The position numbers were made by a program, and so were the translations under genes. From Patescibacteria group bacterium (GTDB lineage Bacteria > Patescibacteriota > Minisyncoccia > Phycocordibacterales > UBA12445), in contig JAKLHJ010000014.1 of assembly GCA_022710205.1 (NCBI GenBank), positions 1-14,492 on the forward strand: 14,492 nt of DNA, in the 5' to 3' direction. The notes below the pieces were generated by a model that ran no database searches, had not been told where the DNA came from, and worked only from the letters and a program-made list of their open reading frames with translations. Positions 1 to 7,322 of the stretch are shown piece after piece. Every line of letters begins with the position of its first letter. Within the stretch, counting starts at the first letter, position 1.

Positions 1-916
<916 letters not shown>

Positions 917-944
917 GAAATTTAAAAATTTCTATAAATAGAAC

Positions 945-981
945 GGAACAAAATAGAGAATACTAGATTCTTATCTGTTCC
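945..981 (-). other. Hairpin in the 16S leader
   Basis: GGAACA (minus strand, 981-976) pairs with TGTTCC (950-945), and an inner AGAAT/ATTCT helix lies between them. The hairpin sits 30-65 nt upstream of the 16S 5' end, inside the transcribed leader, where rRNA processing structures are expected. A second AT-only palindrome (GAAATTT/AAATTTC, 917-932) sits directly at the mature 5' end. A processing role is inferred. Confidence 0.5.
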
Positions 982-1023
982 TAAACAAACAATTAGATCA
1001 CATAACTAAATGTGTCGCTCAAT

Positions 1024-1037
1024 AATTTTCAAAGGCC
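1024..1037 (-). promoter_or_regulatory. boxA-like antitermination motif in 16S leader
   Basis: On the minus strand GGCCTTTGAAAATT lies about 20 nt downstream of the predicted transcription start and 110 nt upstream of 16S. It resembles the CTTTGAAAA core of Gram-positive-type rrn boxA elements (Nus-factor antitermination). The call rests on sequence resemblance and position only. Confidence 0.4.
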
Positions 1038-1058
1038 GTTCGTTTCTTTCGTCTGTAT

Positions 1059-1087
1059 AATCTATACGAAGCCAAAACAATTGTCAA
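1059..1087 (-). promoter_or_regulatory. Strong sigma-70-type promoter of the 16S transcript
   Basis: Minus strand: perfect -35 TTGACA (1087-1082), a 17-bp spacer, then -10 TAGATT (1064-1059). Transcription would start near 1052 and give a ~135-nt leader before 16S. It sits just downstream of the terminator of the preceding gene, so the 16S transcript is an independent unit. Confidence 0.8.
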
Positions 1088-1119
1088 GTATTTTGGGTCA
1101 CTTTCTCACAAAATTCGGA

Positions 1120-1151
1120 TAAAATAAAAATACGGCTCTGTTGAGCCGTAT
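1120..1151 (-). terminator. Rho-independent terminator after the 148-aa gene
   Basis: The minus strand reads ATACGGCTC-AACA-GAGCCGTAT followed by TTTTTATTTTA: a 9-bp perfect stem, tetraloop and U tract. It begins 9 nt after the stop codon at 1160 and insulates the upstream genes from the 16S promoter. Confidence 0.93.
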
Positions 1152-1159
1152 AAACTGCA

Positions 1160-1606
1160 CTATGATCTCATCTCGAGGGTGAACTGCTTCACGAAGTAAG
1201 CCTTGATAAAACCGACTTTTCTGTCGCGGGAATCATAGAAAACAATGTAATTCTGAAACCTGTCGACACGAGAGACAAGGCTGAGACCAAGCCTGGTCAT
1301 ATCGGGCTTGTATCTTCCAACGACAGACCTGTAAAAACCCATCGGGGCGCCCAATTCCATCGCTGTCAGCATCGGGTCACTAGTCCATCTAAGATTATCT
1401 GCAACCTTCTTAAACTCATACGTCTCTTTGTCGTCAACCGCATTGAGGTACACGGGATATTCGGGATATTTATCGAGGGATGCAGAAAAGGTTCCTGTTC
1501 CTGAATCATTCCACGTCATGAACTCTAAAATTCTTAAGACATCTTTCAAGTGCTCCTGGACCACGATCTCCCCTGAAGCGAAAGGTTCCCTGATCATTCC
1601 ATCCAT
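1160..1606 (-). CDS. Hypothetical protein, 148 aa
   Basis: I do not recognise a family. The predicted protein is soluble (no signal peptide or membrane segment) with mixed alpha/beta character; residues 50-75 are acidic and aromatic (KYPEYPVYLNAVDDKE) and the C-terminus is strand-like (YIVFYDSRDRKVGFIKAYFV). The ATG at 1606 is supported by a strong Shine-Dalgarno GGGGAG seven bases upstream. The same leader, with one base inserted, precedes the next upstream gene, only 19 bp away, so the two are almost certainly co-transcribed. A strong terminator follows directly. The pair is the last unit before the 16S promoter. Coding status is well supported by the leader and terminator; function is unknown. 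Confidence 0.8.
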   Translation of the reverse strand: MDGMIREPFASGEIVVQEHLKDVLRILEFMTWNDSGTGTFSASLDKYPEYPVYLNAVDDKETYEFKKVADNLRWTSDPMLTAMELGAPMGFYRSVVGRYKPDMTRLGLSLVSRVDRFQNYIVFYDSRDRKVGFIKAYFVKQFTLEMRS

Positions 1607-1625
1607 CTCTCATCTCCCCTTTCGG

Positions 1626-1973
1626 TTATTTCACTATTTCTTTAATTTCAATGATGGGGAAAAACGCTACTTCTTCGTCTTCCGCATTAACAAAAAATAT
1701 CTTTCCTTCTTTAACACCTCCAAAACGAACATCCGTCTTTAAAGTAATTGAGGCCTCAGCAATGTTGTCCACATAAGCGCGGTCAAACATTGAAGAAGCG
1801 CCCATAAGACGTCCCACGGAAATATGGCTTATTTTCCGTTGAGGCTTACTTGTGTCGACAATCCCCCCGGAACGCTTCCTCTTTCCACCGGGAGGAAGAG
1901 GTCTATTCAAGAGCGCTCCCTTAATGAAACCCCTTAAAGTCTCTCCATTTTCAAAGTAAACTGTCCAGCCCAT
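1626..1973 (-). CDS. Hypothetical protein, 115 aa, beta-rich
   Basis: Not recognised. It starts MGWTVYFENGETLRGFIKG and ends KIFFVNAEDEEVAFFPIIEIKEIVK, both strand-rich, suggesting a small beta fold; a basic, Gly/Pro-rich loop (PPGGKRKRSGG, about residues 27-37) could be flexible or bind nucleic acid. No signal peptide or membrane helix. The ATG at 1973 follows GGGGAG with seven-base spacing, a leader near-identical to that of the next gene. The proteins themselves show no obvious similarity by eye, so the shared leader is not simply part of a whole-gene duplication. I found no convincing promoter in the AT-rich 200 bp upstream. First gene of a two-gene unit. Confidence 0.8.
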   Translation of the reverse strand: MGWTVYFENGETLRGFIKGALLNRPLPPGGKRKRSGGIVDTSKPQRKISHISVGRLMGASSMFDRAYVDNIAEASITLKTDVRFGGVKEGKIFFVNAEDEEVAFFPIIEIKEIVK

Positions 1974-2065
1974 CTCTCATCTCCCCTTTCGTTACTTATT
2001 ATTTTTTAAAGATCAATAGACCAGTTCCAAGACTAACATTTTTGAAAATAAAAACAACCAACAAA

Positions 2066-2112
2066 TGGATTCCCCCGCCTGCCTACGCAGGCAGGCCTCC
2101 GCGGGAATGACA
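2066..2112. repeat. Palindromic GGATTCCC...GGGAATGAC repeat element
   Basis: Outer arms ATTCCC (2069-2074) and GGGAAT (2103-2108), extended by CCCGC/GCGGG, enclose a perfect inner hairpin CCTGCCT-ACGC-AGGCAGG (2078-2095). The ATTCCC...GGGAAT format, with flanking GG and GAC, is a widespread intergenic REP/dRS3-type palindrome, common in CPR genomes as far as I recall. Much more GC-rich than its surroundings. It lies between the secF terminator and the hypothetical gene pair. Confidence 0.7.
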
Positions 2113-2130
2113 ACCGAAGAGCAAGAGAAA

Positions 2131-2158
2131 CCAAAAGCGGCCCATCCGGGGCCGCTTT
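2131..2158 (-). terminator. Probable terminator downstream of secF
   Basis: Perfect stem AAAGCGGCC/GGCCGCTTT (2134-2142 with 2150-2158), about 40 nt after the secF stop. On the minus strand it is followed by a poor U tract (TTTTGGTTTCTC); on the plus strand by TTTAAAAATATT. Stem strength supports a terminator, tail quality less so. Confidence 0.6.
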
Positions 2159-2196
2159 AAAAATATTACTATTTTTTACCCGCCACTTTCTATCTT

Positions 2197-3093
2197 CTAT
2201 TTCTTTCTTTTTCCCTGCCATCCCTCCATAAGTAGAAGTAACGGTGATGCCAAGAATACAGAAGAGTAAGTTCCGAAGAAAACTCCAACCGCCAAAATGA
2301 GAGAGAATGTCTTTGTTGACTCTCCTCCCAAGAAATACAGCGCAAGAAGAGTGAAGATGGTTGTCGCAGAAGTATTGATCGATCTTACGAATGTTTGGTT
2401 CAAAGAAATCCCCACAGTTTCTTCAAAGCTCTTTGAAACTTTGTTTTTCAAGTTTTCTCTTGTTCTATCAAAAACAACGATCGTGTCGTGAACGGAAATA
2501 CCAAGTATGGCGAGAATTGCCGAGACGAAAAGCAGGTCCATCTCTGTCCCATATTTGGCCCCCATATAGGCCATAATGCCCGTAGGAATAACTGTGTCAT
2601 GAAGAAGAGCGATAAGGGCAGCGATACCATATTTGAAGGAGCTTACCGGCTGAGACACATGCCTAAACGCAAAAGCGATAAACAAGGCAATCATTATAGA
2701 GACAAGGACAATGGCGACCACAGCCTTTCTGGACATCTCCTCTCCGATAACAGGACCAATGGAATCAAATCTTTTTTCGTCAAACTTGGCGCCGTTAATG
2801 GCTAATGCCTTAACTACGCTCACCCTCTCGCCTTCCTTAAGATCTCTCATTTTTATGAGAAGCCCCTTATCACCGGTCTCCTGAACAACTGTCTCTCCTA
2901 TATTTAACGAAGAGAGGGCTTCTTTAACCGCAGTAACATCCGGTCGAACATCATTATAATCTATCTCCATAATTGATCCTCCCTTGAAATCTATACCCAA
3001 GTTTAAGCCGTAGTGAAAGATAGAAAAACAAGAAAGTAGAAACATTATGAGCGACAACCCGACGAAGAAATATTTGTGTTTTACGATAAACAT
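2197..3093 (-). CDS. secF: Protein translocase subunit SecF
   Basis: Inner-membrane partner of SecD in the proton-driven SecDF complex that helps pull exported proteins through SecYEG. 298 aa, within the usual ~290-320. Visible: TM1 (residues 8-27), the post-TM1 motif GIDFKGG (33-39), a periplasmic P1-type domain, IGPVIGEE (112-119), then five C-terminal membrane helices with LLHDTVIPTG (163-172) and the signature SVHDTIVVFDRTREN (200-214), followed by RSINTS (237-242). The SVHDT stretch replaces the more usual SINDT. The ATG at 3093 is preceded by AGGTAA, a short-spaced Shine-Dalgarno with a stop codon directly abutting the start. secD lies upstream on the same strand but 398 bp away, unusually far, and the gap is repeat-rich. 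Confidence 0.96.
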   Translation of the reverse strand: MFIVKHKYFFVGLSLIMFLLSCFSIFHYGLNLGIDFKGGSIMEIDYNDVRPDVTAVKEALSSLNIGETVVQETGDKGLLIKMRDLKEGERVSVVKALAINGAKFDEKRFDSIGPVIGEEMSRKAVVAIVLVSIMIALFIAFAFRHVSQPVSSFKYGIAALIALLHDTVIPTGIMAYMGAKYGTEMDLLFVSAILAILGISVHDTIVVFDRTRENLKNKVSKSFEETVGISLNQTFVRSINTSATTIFTLLALYFLGGESTKTFSLILAVGVFFGTYSSVFLASPLLLLMEGWQGKRKK

Positions 3094-3491
3094 TTACCTA
3101 TTAAGTAAAAATTACTTTTTACTTTTTAAAATTATTTTATTAAAGTATCGACTATTTTAACCCCCAACCGATTCATTCACCGAAAGTAATTTTATCCTGT
3201 TGAGTAAAATTAGCTCCGCTAATTTAAATTTTATTTGAAAAATAAAATTTTACTCAACTGGATTACTTAACAGGGTGAATTATTTGAATTTAATGAAATA
3301 TATGAGCGCTACTATTACCAAAAGTGCAAATGCTGATGATATTTCCATTTACCTTATTTAGTAAAAATTGGCTGATAATGAACTTTTCGAATGATAGCGT
3401 TTTTTATATTTTCCATTACTATTTCTATTTTTAGCCACCTAACCAATTTTAAATTTTTATTTTTTAAAAATAAAAATTTTACTGAATAGGG
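3094..3491. repeat. secD-secF spacer with five copies of a degenerate ~17-bp motif and AT hairpins
   Basis: The motif CCTRTTNAGTAAAAATT occurs on the plus strand at about 3096, 3195 and 3352, and on the minus strand ending at about 3262 and 3490. Opposed copies form inverted repeats, such as GTTGAGTAAAAT (3199-3210) with ATTTTACTCAAC (3247-3258). Both minus-strand copies run straight into an AT-only hairpin: arms 3226-3236/3240-3250 and 3451-3464/3466-3479. The two ~45-bp composite units are alike apart from short indels. The only coding potential seen is the 22-codon frame at 3280-3348 and a weaker 20-codon frame at 3354-3416. The spacer may contain small mobile or structural repeats and mRNA hairpins separating secD from secF. 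Confidence 0.7.
3280..3348 (-). CDS. Candidate 22-aa single-helix membrane microprotein
   Basis: A 22-codon frame between secD and secF, too short for routine gene calling. The peptide begins MEISSAFALLVIVALIYF and ends in a basic KFK: one complete hydrophobic helix with a positively charged C-terminus. Its start context (AATTTTTACT, then AGGTAAATG) matches that of secF except for one substitution and one base inserted, including the stop codon abutting the ATG. The shape recalls the lone membrane helix of YajC/SecG-type Sec accessories, but there is no sequence evidence for homology. It could equally be a chance frame in a leader copied by the local repeat. The evidence is the start site and the hydrophobic pattern only. 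Confidence 0.35.
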   Translation of the reverse strand: MEISSAFALLVIVALIYFIKFK

Positions 3492-4898
3492 TTAATAAAT
3501 ATGTGAACCGTTACTGAACAAGAATCTCGTCAGTTTTGAGTCCTTAATCCTGAATGAGTAAAGGAATGTCCTCGTAACCGTAATGGCTGTAAACATAGAG
3601 ATAAGCACGCCGAGACCAAAGGTAAGTGCAAATCCCCTGATAAGGCTCGTACCAAGCCAGAAAAGAATTGCGGCTGTTATCATGCTTGAGATGTTTGAAT
3701 CTCTGATAGATGTCCAAGCTCTGTCGAATCCTTCCTTAACCGCGTCAGAAACAGTTCTTCCTTTTTTAAGTTCTTCTTTTGTTCTTTCAAAAATAAGAAT
3801 GTTCGCGTCTGTCGCCATACCGATAGACATGATTACTCCGGCGATTCCGGCGGCCGTCATCGTCACACCAAACAATTTAAATACTGTAAGGGTAAAAATA
3901 ATGTAAATAGCGAGTGAGACAACGGCGATAAGTCCGGGCAATCTGTACCAAAGTATCAAGAATACTGCTACCGCCAATGTTCCCCAAATACCAGCCCTCA
4001 AATCATCATTAAGAAGCTTATTGCCCAGAGGGGCGCTTATATTCTGTGTTGACAATAATTCAATCGGAACAGGAAGGGCCCCTGAGTTTAATCTACCCAC
4101 AAGGGTCTTAGCTTCTTCCCTTGTAAAGTTTCCGGAAATTTCAGCCTTCCCCGACTTTATTTCCTCCTTGACTACCGGAGCAGATATAGGCTGTCCATCC
4201 AAATAAATAGCGATTGTCTTACCAACATTTTCCTTAGTCAATTTTGCGAATAACGCCTCTCCTTCTGCATTAAACTCGATTCCAACCGTCGGGAAAAGGG
4301 AATTCTGCTGGAACTGCAATTCCGCGCTCTTTAAGTGTCTGCCGTTTAATTCTGAATCAACATAGTATGGATCTTTAACGGCAAGCTCCATGTTTATACC
4401 TGTAAGGTCAAACTGACCCGTCTCTTTAACCTTGGCCTGTGCCGCCTCGAACTTTTTAACTTCAGCCAAAATCGCGTCTCTCTCTGCTGCAGGTCTCTCG
4501 GTCTTGAAATCAAGAAGAGGGGTTGCTCCAATCATCTTAATCGCTTCGGCGACATCTGTTATGCCCGGAAGCTCTACAATAAGCCGATATTCCTTACCAC
4601 CGCCCAGAGCACTTTTTTCCTCAACCTGGATTACCGGCTCAGAAACTCCAAAAATATTTACCCTTCTCTCGATAACATCTTTGAGTGCGGACATTGCGCT
4701 ACTGACATCAGTAGACTCTGCTAATTTTGATATATCCGCTTTATAAATTAAATGAACCCCTCCCCTAAGGTCTAAGCCCAACTTAAATGGATACTTAGCA
4801 AAATAAGAGTCTTTGTTAACCTCTCCCGAATAAACTGCATATCCTAAAAGGATACCCACAAGCAACAATAATGTTGCCGATAATCTAGTTTTTAACAT
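3492..4898 (-). CDS. secD: Protein translocase subunit SecD
   Basis: Membrane component of the SecDF complex, which uses the proton gradient to drive late steps of protein export. With start ATG 4898 it has 468 aa. TM1 is residues 8-23; GLDLRGG (41-47) follows; the large extracytoplasmic P1 domain includes RRVNIFGVSEPVIQ (78-91) and a P1-head/hinge segment to about 295; five C-terminal helices follow, with SIGMATDANILIFERTKEEL (358-377), the SecD signature carrying the essential Asp (D364). An in-frame ATG 60 bp upstream (4958) would add a 20-residue extension before the normal signal anchor. I prefer 4898 because the upstream ATG would precede the predicted transcription start. No Shine-Dalgarno is present. 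folD ends 87 bp upstream. Confidence 0.96.
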   Translation of the reverse strand: MLKTRLSATLLLLVGILLGYAVYSGEVNKDSYFAKYPFKLGLDLRGGVHLIYKADISKLAESTDVSSAMSALKDVIERRVNIFGVSEPVIQVEEKSALGGGKEYRLIVELPGITDVAEAIKMIGATPLLDFKTERPAAERDAILAEVKKFEAAQAKVKETGQFDLTGINMELAVKDPYYVDSELNGRHLKSAELQFQQNSLFPTVGIEFNAEGEALFAKLTKENVGKTIAIYLDGQPISAPVVKEEIKSGKAEISGNFTREEAKTLVGRLNSGALPVPIELLSTQNISAPLGNKLLNDDLRAGIWGTLAVAVFLILWYRLPGLIAVVSLAIYIIFTLTVFKLFGVTMTAAGIAGVIMSIGMATDANILIFERTKEELKKGRTVSDAVKEGFDRAWTSIRDSNISSMITAAILFWLGTSLIRGFALTFGLGVLISMFTAITVTRTFLYSFRIKDSKLTRFLFSNGSHIY

Positions 4899-4905
4899 GA
4901 GGAAT

Positions 4906-4934
4906 ATATTACACGCGAAGACACTATTAATCAA
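4906..4934 (-). promoter_or_regulatory. secD promoter, probably giving a leaderless mRNA
   Basis: Minus strand: -35 TTGATT (4934-4929), 17-bp spacer, -10 TAATAT (4911-4906). Only seven bases separate the -10 from the ATG at 4898, so transcription should start at or beside the start codon. No ribosome-binding site precedes that ATG, consistent with leaderless translation. Confidence 0.65.
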
Positions 4935-4985
4935 CCCGGCGAACAATCGGGATAACATTAAAATATAAGGTCAAATATGAGATTG

Positions 4986-5846
4986 TTAAAGGTTGTCGCG
5001 GGACCAAAGGTCTACAAGATTGCTAAAAAGCGCGGCCACAGTGACTGGCCCTACCCCCCCCGGAACAGGCGTAAAAATATAGCTTTTTTCGGCGCAGGCG
5101 GGGTCGGCATCGCCCATGAGCTTGCCTGAGGCCTCAGAAGTGCCAGCATCAACAATTATCACCCCTTTGCCCCCATTTGCATCGTCTACACCGGGAAGCA
5201 TCTCCAGCTTCAAGACGCCCGGAACGCCAACACCCGTTATTATCAAATCTGCACCCCTAGACAATGTGGCAATATCCTGCGTGTCTTTCTTCGCGGTCAT
5301 TACATTCGCCCCCTCGTGTTTAAGCCATGCGGTGATGGGTTTACCGACAAGTCTTCCTTGGCCCAGAACGAGCGCGGACATTCCTTCAAAATCTGATACA
5401 CCGGAACGATTCAGAATTTCTTTTATGGCGCGTACCACCGGAGGCAAGAACCACTCCCCTCTTGAGAATAATTCGTATGACGTTGTGGCAAGAACATCTA
5501 CGTCTTTCTGCCTTGGCACAGCATCCAATATTTTTTGAATATTTAAATTTTTAGGGAGGGGCAGCTGCACAACCACACCGCTGTGTGTAGAAGATATTTT
5601 CATCACCTCTTCTTCAAGCTTGTTCTCTTCTATTGTCGGTTCAAAAACAAAAAGATTAACTTTTACGCCCAAACTTTCCCCAAACGCTTTTTTCTTTTTA
5701 ATGTATTTTTTTGAAACAGCATTATCGCCCACCAACACAATCCCGAGCGATATTTCTCCGCATTTATTATCAGCGCACAAAGAAGAAACACGCTCCTTAA
5801 GCGCAATTCTCATATCTTCAGAAATTTTGTTCCCGCTTATTATCAT
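4986..5846 (-). CDS. folD: FolD-type methylenetetrahydrofolate dehydrogenase/cyclohydrolase (divergent)
   Basis: Bifunctional one-carbon enzyme interconverting 5,10-methylene- and 10-formyl-tetrahydrofolate. Numbered from ATG 5846 (286 aa): VGDNAVSKKYIKKKKAFGESLG (40-60) keeps the catalytic Y48-x3-K52; VVVQLPLP (91-98) keeps the folate-site Gln94; KDVD (114-117) keeps the conserved Asp; LVLGQGRLVGKP (159-170) is the NADP-binding Rossmann loop; FTPVPGGVGPVTVAAL (258-273) is the C-terminal signature. Unusual: the PCTPxG motif reads PPVVRA, DVDGF reads DVDVL, and the CHSxT segment reads AKKDT. The frame extends upstream to a TTG at 5894 abutting a GGGGG run (16 more residues); I chose 5846 because the family N-terminus aligns there, though no Shine-Dalgarno is obvious. 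The MFS gene ends 60 bp upstream, suggesting co-transcription. Confidence 0.92.
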   Translation of the reverse strand: MIISGNKISEDMRIALKERVSSLCADNKCGEISLGIVLVGDNAVSKKYIKKKKAFGESLGVKVNLFVFEPTIEENKLEEEVMKISSTHSGVVVQLPLPKNLNIQKILDAVPRQKDVDVLATTSYELFSRGEWFLPPVVRAIKEILNRSGVSDFEGMSALVLGQGRLVGKPITAWLKHEGANVMTAKKDTQDIATLSRGADLIITGVGVPGVLKLEMLPGVDDANGGKGVIIVDAGTSEASGKLMGDADPACAEKSYIFTPVPGGVGPVTVAALFSNLVDLWSRDNL

Positions 5847-5906
5847 AGATTGTTTCAAATAACCAATACTGCCACATTTACCGCCCTCTTTCAACCCCCT
5901 TAGTCA

Positions 5907-7163
5907 TTATTTGGTCAGGCGCTTCGCAACATGAGAATCGTCATAACGCAAAAAGGCAAAAATAATGAATGAGAGAACCCCCAAAAGGGCACCATAATAA
6001 AATGCCATTTCCGGACCAAATTTATCCCAAATATAACCAAAAATGAGGCTCCCAGGCAGAAGTGCGAGGCCGGTAAGGGCATTATAAATGCCGTAAGCCG
6101 TGGCCCTAAGCCTGTCTTCTTGGACCAGATCGGCCACGATTGCTCGCCCAACTCCGTCAGTAAAGGCGGCATAAATTCCATAGAAGGCAAAAACAAACCA
6201 GATAGCGAAAGATGAAGTAACTTTGGCGAAAAGAACATAGGCGACAGAGAAAATAAGCATTCCTATCATATAAGTATTTCGATGGCCTATTTTGTCTGAC
6301 AGAGAACCGGCCGGCACCGACAGAATAGAGTATGTGAGGTTGAACACCAGATAGATTATCGGCAAAAGATGCAATGGGACCCCGATACCACTAGCGCGCA
6401 GAATTATGAGCGCTTCAGAAACTGTGCCGAGAGCAAAAATAGTAGATGCGATAAGAAAAACAATAAAAGGAACTCCCAGGTGTTTGAACTCAAATTTTAT
6501 ATCAACCTCTCCGTCCCTTTTCGCCCCGGGTGGAATTTCTTTAACGAAGGTAGCAAGCACAAGCACCGCCACGGCCGAAGCGACGAATGAGAGCAAAAAC
6601 AAAACTCTATAATTATTGTTTATGAGCGGAAGTATTAAAAAGGCGACTACAAGCCCAACTGTAGCGCCTAGCCTATCCGCTCCTCTGTTAAATCCGAACG
6701 CCCTGCCGACATCACCATTTGAGACAGACGAGCTTATGAGCGCGTCTCTTGGGGCTTCTCTTGTCCCCTTGCCCACCCTGTCCACGAACCTGACGACAAG
6801 AACATGCCATGGGGCCATAGCCACGGCCAGTATCGGCTTCGCAAGAGCAGAGAGGCTATATCCAAAAACAATGAGGGCTTTCCTTTTTCTTATCTTGTCG
6901 GACAAACGGCCGGCAAAGATCTTTAGGATGCTCGCGGTCGCGTCAGCAAGCCCCTCTATGAGTCCCACGAACGTCACGGACGCCCCCAAAACGGTGGTCA
7001 AAAATATCGGGATGTATGAAAAAACCATTTCCGAAGAAACATCGTTCAAAAAACTCACCACCCCCATTGTGAAGATATTTTTGTTGAAACCGAGAATTTT
7101 CTTTTCTTCTTTTTCTTGCATCCCGTTTAGAAGCAGGTCGCGGTCTCCCGTGATTTCTGCCAT
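5907..7163 (-). CDS. Major facilitator superfamily transporter
   Basis: 418 aa, a full-length 12-helix MFS permease. The N-terminal half has VSFLNDVSSEMVFSYIPIFL (36-55), an MFS A-type loop GRLSDKIRKRKAL (about 85-97) and the conserved VVRFVDRVGKGTREAPRDAL (122-141) typical of a bacterial drug/metabolite efflux-like subfamily. The second half repeats the loop as GSLSDKIGHRNTY, as expected from the 6+6 duplication. Substrate cannot be read from sequence. Neither the ATG at 7163 nor an alternative at 7121 has a clear Shine-Dalgarno. Its -10 element lies about 90 bp upstream, following the terminator of the epimerase gene, so MFS-folD is its own transcription unit. The link to folD could be chance or metabolic (for example folate or one-carbon uptake); that is speculation. 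Confidence 0.92.
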   Translation of the reverse strand: MAEITGDRDLLLNGMQEKEEKKILGFNKNIFTMGVVSFLNDVSSEMVFSYIPIFLTTVLGASVTFVGLIEGLADATASILKIFAGRLSDKIRKRKALIVFGYSLSALAKPILAVAMAPWHVLVVRFVDRVGKGTREAPRDALISSSVSNGDVGRAFGFNRGADRLGATVGLVVAFLILPLINNNYRVLFLLSFVASAVAVLVLATFVKEIPPGAKRDGEVDIKFEFKHLGVPFIVFLIASTIFALGTVSEALIILRASGIGVPLHLLPIIYLVFNLTYSILSVPAGSLSDKIGHRNTYMIGMLIFSVAYVLFAKVTSSFAIWFVFAFYGIYAAFTDGVGRAIVADLVQEDRLRATAYGIYNALTGLALLPGSLIFGYIWDKFGPEMAFYYGALLGVLSFIIFAFLRYDDSHVAKRLTK

Positions 7164-7252
7164 TTATAAGTTTGTAAAATCAACTTCCCGCCAAAACCAT
7201 GTCGCGTCATTCTTAAACTGCGACCGCGGCTTCTAACGGGAGCATAAGGCTA

Positions 7253-7261
7253 ATTATAACA
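7253..7261 (-). promoter_or_regulatory. Extended -10 promoter for MFS-folD
   Basis: Minus strand TGTTATAAT is an extended -10 (TGnTATAAT, 7261-7253). No good -35 is seen at 16-18 bp. It lies about 35 bp downstream of the preceding gene's terminator, and would give a leader of about 80 nt before ATG 7163. The same TGTTATAATTA sequence drives the GT4 gene on the other strand. Confidence 0.6.
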
Positions 7262-7291
7262 AGCACAAACCAATCGGCATAATCTTGCCCA

Positions 7292-7321
7292 TAAAATAAA
7301 AACACCCCCATTTTGGGGTGT
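7292..7321 (-). terminator. Rho-independent terminator of the epimerase gene
   Basis: The minus strand reads ACACCCC-AAAATG-GGGGTGT followed by TTTTATTTTAT. The stem begins one base after the stop codon at 7323. A clear stem plus U tract. Confidence 0.92.
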
Positions 7322-7322
7322 C

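Noticed and set aside
2033..2221. 62-codon minus-strand frame after secF
   Set aside because: It runs across the palindromic repeat and the terminator and overlaps the secF 3' end.
3354..3416. 20-codon frame just upstream of the microprotein
   Set aside because: Basic, non-hydrophobic peptide with no ribosome-binding site; its stop merely overlaps the next start region.
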